Source: Candidatus Brocadiaceae bacterium
GTDB lineage: Bacteria; Planctomycetota; Brocadiia; SM23-32
DNA length: 9,617 nt
Assembly: GCA_003567495.1 (NCBI GenBank)
Contig: PWZK01000132.1
Location: 1-9,617, forward strand
Direction: 5' to 3'
This document shows positions 6,847 to 9,617 of this stretch, piece after piece (the stretch's first letter is position 1; each line of letters starts with the position of its first letter). The notes below the pieces were generated by a model. It made no database searches and had not been told where the DNA came from. It worked only from the letters and a program-made list of their open reading frames with translations. The translations under genes and the position numbers were made by a program.

Positions 6847-9617
6847 TTATTCACCGTGTAATTCCTGTAAATTCCTGACCTCAAGCGCGCTTTCCTCCGA
6901 TGCACCGAGGGCTTCCACGCAGGCGACCGCCGCCGCCATCGTCGTGACCAGCGGAATGCCGCATCCGACGGCCTCGCTGCGGATAAAAGCTTCATCGCGG
7001 TGGGGAACGGGGCCGCCGGGGGTGTTTATGATCAGCCCGACACGCCCGCTTTTTATGAAATCCAGTATATTCGGACGCCCCTCGGCTATTTTCGGCACCG
7101 TTTCCGTTTTAACGCCAACACTTTCCAGCACCGCAGCTGTGCCCGCTGTTGCGATCAGCTCGTAGCCGAGCTTATGCAGGGCCAGGGCGACTTTCCCCAC
7201 TTTTGGTTTGTCTGCATCTTTTACGCTCAGAAAGACCATGCCTTCAGGCGGCATCTTCATCCCGGCGGCGATCTGGCTTTTGGCAAAAGCCGCGCCAAAG
7301 CTTTTGCCTATGCCCATGACCTCGCCTGTTGATTTCATCTCCGGGCTCAGTACGGGATCGGTTCCCGGGAATTTGCTGAAAGGAAGCACCGATTCCTTGA
7401 CGGCGTAACATGGCGGCTCGGGGTCGGTATCCAGCTCCTGCTCGCTGATAGATATCCCGGCCATCGCCCTTGATGCGATCATTGCCAGGGGCAGTCCCGT
7501 GGCTTTCGATACAAAAGGCACGGTTCTCGATGCGCGCGGGTTGATCTCGAGGACGAAAATCTCGCCGTTCTTAACCGCATACTGCACGTTCATCATCCCG
7601 ATAACGCCAAGGCGAAGCGCCATAAGCCGTGTCTTTTCCTTTACTTCTTCTACGGCCCCGGAGTCGAGCGAAAACGCCGGCAGCACCATCGCGCTGTCGC
7701 CACTGTGGACGCCAGCCTCTTCGATATGTTCCATTACGCCGCCTATTATCACGCGCTCCCCGTCACTGACGGCATCGACATCGACCTCGATGGCGCCCTC
7801 GAGAAATTTGTCAATAAGTATGGGGCGCCCGGGTCCGGCTTTCATGGCGTCCGCAACTATATTTTCAAGCTCGTTTCTCGCCCAGGCAACCACCATAGCC
7901 CGCCCGCCCAGCACGTATGAAGGCCTTACCAGCACCGGATAACCGAGCCGCTCGGCAACCTCCAGCGCCTCCGGGTAGGAAAGGGCGGTATCGCCGGGCG
8001 GCTGCCTGAGATCGAGGCCGTGCACAAGCTGACGAAACATCTTTCTGTCCTCTGTGGCGTGTATCGCCTCCGGCGAAGTGCCGAGTATCTTCACGCCGGC
8101 ACGGTGAAGACCGTCGGCCAGATTAAGCGGGGTCTGACCTCCGAATTGAGTTATAACCCCAACCGGCTTCTCACGCTCGATAACGTTCATTACATCTTCA
8201 AACGTCAGCGGCTCGAAATACAACCGACTGGATATATCGTAATCTGTGGATACCGTCTCGGGATTTGAGTTCACCATCACGGTCTCATAGCCTGCCTTTT
8301 TCAGGGCGAGCGAAGCGTGCACGCAGCAATAATCGAACTCCAGCCCCTGTCCGATGCGATTGGGGCCGCCGCCGATAATCAGGATTTTCTGACTCTCGCC
8401 CGTTCTGCTCTCATCTTCACTTTCGTAAGTTGAGTAGAAGTAAGGGGTATAGGCTTCAAACTCGGCCGCGCATGTGTCCACAAGTTTATATGCTGGCACA
8501 ATCCCCATGCTTTTCCTTACCCGGCGCACGATCGCTTCAGATTCTCCGCAAAGCGCGGCAATATGCGCGTCGGAAAACCCCCATCTCTTTGCTTCTTTCA
8601 GCATCCCGGCATCGGGTAAACCAGCTGAGGCGATTTCTTTTTCCATATCGACAATATCGGCTATGTGACTGATAAACCACGGGTCTATGCCGCTGAGACG
8701 TGAGACTTCTTCGACGCTCTCGCCGGATTCAAGAGCGTATTTGACGTATAGCAGGCGCGCCGGACTCGGCCTGCGCACCTCCTCGAGCATTGTTTCCCTG
8801 TCGGGCGGCGGTGACTGCGGATTTTCCAGCCCGTGCAGGCCTGTTTCCAGCCCCCGGAGCGCTTTCTGCAGCGATTCCTTGAACGTTCGACCGATGGCCA
8901 TGGTTTCCCCGATCGATTTCATCGACACGTTCAGTGTGTCGCCTGAGCCGGGGAATTTTTCAAAAGTAAAACGGGGCATTTTCGTAACACAGTAATCTAT
9001 GGCCGGCTCAAAACAGGCCGGTGTTTCGCGCGTTATATCATTGGGTATCTCATCCAAAGTATAGCCGAGCGCCAGTTTGGCGGCGAACTTTGCTATCGGA
9101 AATCCCGTCGCCTTGCTGGCCAGGGCGGAAGAGCGCGATACGCGCGGGTTCATTTCTATCGCCACCATTCGGCCCGATTCCGGGCATACTGCAAACTGAA
9201 TATTTGAACCGCCGGTCTCTACACCCACCCTGCGAATTATCCGCAGCGCCGCGTCACGCATGTGCTGATACTGCCTGTCTGAAAGCGTCTGCGCCGGCGC
9301 CACCGTAATCGAATCGCCGGTATGCACCCCCATCGGGTCGATGTTTTCAATGGCACAGATAATGACAACATTATCATTTCTGTCGCGCATGACCTCCAGT
9401 TCATACTCCTTCCAGCCCAGTATGGACTCTTCGACCAGAACCTCATTTATTATGCTCTGCCTAAGCGCGTTGGCGGCGGCTTTTGAGAATTCGCCCGAGT
9501 TGTAAGCTATCGATGCACCGGTTCCGCCGAGAGTAAAACTCGGCCGCAGCAGAACCGGGAACCCGAATTCCGAAGCAGCGGCCCGTGCTTCCTTGACGTC
9601 ATATACAGCCCGGCTGC
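6847..9617 (-). CDS. carB: Carbamoyl-phosphate synthase large subunit (5' end missing)
   Basis: CarB joins bicarbonate, ammonia and two ATP into carbamoyl phosphate. The frame is open to the window edge; 922 residues are visible, beginning near the position equivalent to E. coli residue 146, so about 145 are missing. ATG 9390 is internal, since the upstream codons encode conserved CarB sequence ([20 protein letters not shown]). Seen in order: rest of ATP-grasp 1 ([33 protein letters not shown]), the oligomerisation region ([19 protein letters not shown]), ATP-grasp 2 ([65 protein letters not shown]), and a C-terminal MGS-like allosteric domain ([30 protein letters not shown]). Residues I recall as the E. 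coli ornithine and UMP/IMP contacts are mostly kept, so effector control is likely. Stop TAA at 6849-6847 is followed by a second in-frame TAA. Confidence 0.98.
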   Translation of the reverse strand, partial: SRAVYDVKEARAAASEFGFPVLLRPSFTLGGTGASIAYNSGEFSKAAANALRQSIINEVLVEESILGWKEYELEVMRDRNDNVVIICAIENIDPMGVHTGDSITVAPAQTLSDRQYQHMRDAALRIIRRVGVETGGSNIQFAVCPESGRMVAIEMNPRVSRSSALASKATGFPIAKFAAKLALGYTLDEIPNDITRETPACFEPAIDYCVTKMPRFTFEKFPGSGDTLNVSMKSIGETMAIGRTFKESLQKALRGLETGLHGLENPQSPPPDRETMLEEVRRPSPARLLYVKYALESGESVEEVSRLSGIDPWFISHIADIVDMEKEIASAGLPDAGMLKEAKRWGFSDAHIAALCGESEAIVRRVRKSMGIVPAYKLVDTCAAEFEAYTPYFYSTYESEDESRTGESQKILIIGGGPNRIGQGLEFDYCCVHASLALKKAGYETVMVNSNPETVSTDYDISSRLYFEPLTFEDVMNVIEREKPVGVITQFGGQTPLNLADGLHRAGVKILGTSPEAIHATEDRKMFRQLVHGLDLRQPPGDTALSYPEALEVAERLGYPVLVRPSYVLGGRAMVVAWARNELENIVADAMKAGPGRPILIDKFLEGAIEVDVDAVSDGERVIIGGVMEHIEEAGVHSGDSAMVLPAFSLDSGAVEEVKEKTRLMALRLGVIGMMNVQYAVKNGEIFVLEINPRASRTVPFVSKATGLPLAMIASRAMAGISISEQELDTDPEPPCYAVKESVLPFSKFPGTDPVLSPEMKSTGEVMGIGKSFGAAFAKSQIAAGMKMPPEGMVFLSVKDADKPKVGKVALALHKLGYELIATAGTAAVLESVGVKTETVPKIAEGRPNILDFIKSGRVGLIINTPGGPVPHRDEAFIRSEAVGCGIPLVTTMAAAVACVEALGASEESALEVRNLQELHGE

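Noticed and set aside
9388..9390. ATG 9390 as the carB start
   Set aside because: The same frame continues to the window edge and encodes conserved CarB sequence, so this is an internal methionine.
1..9617. Mobile elements, CRISPR, tRNA or rRNA genes, or a defence system
   Set aside because: The window is fully occupied by housekeeping biosynthetic genes; I saw no direct repeat arrays, transposase motifs or structured RNA genes.

Overview
The window is one tightly packed bacterial operon read entirely on the minus strand, so transcription runs from high to low coordinates. Coding density is nearly complete, the DNA is moderately GC-rich by eye, and junctions are a few bases or overlapping. 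The genes are clear chromosomal housekeeping genes with intact catalytic motifs; there is no sign of a mobile element, CRISPR array, tRNA, rRNA or riboswitch. The organism cannot be fixed from sequence alone. The roughly 990-residue PurL with an N-terminal PurS-like part, and a long PurQ with a C-terminal PAWTR-containing tail, remind me of Planctomycetes and related PVC or Bacteroidota-like lineages. That is a low-confidence impression.

In transcription order: carB (9617 to 6847, 5' end outside the window), carA (6843-5728), glmS (5728-3884), a PurS-PurL fusion (3876-895), purQ (891-103), a hairpin (99-66), and the first 15 codons of another gene (47-1) whose start resembles CTP synthase (PyrG). 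Spacings are +3, a 1-base TAATG overlap, +7, +3 and then 55 bases. No promoter was recognised, so the operon promoter probably lies upstream of carB outside the window.

The genes span three pathways: pyrimidine and arginine precursor (CarAB), amino sugar and cell wall (GlmS), and purine (PurL-PurQ). They share one chemical step: transfer of ammonia released from glutamine. Every complete gene is a glutamine amidotransferase subunit or the synthetase that receives its ammonia. If the truncated gene is pyrG, the theme continues past the hairpin. The operon therefore looks organised by substrate (glutamine nitrogen) rather than by product.

Other notable points are the carB-before-carA order, tandem PurS-like modules fused to PurL, and an in-frame purL/purQ junction separated by a single UGA plus one codon. 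None of this is a wholly new system; the interest lies in operon logic and gene architecture.
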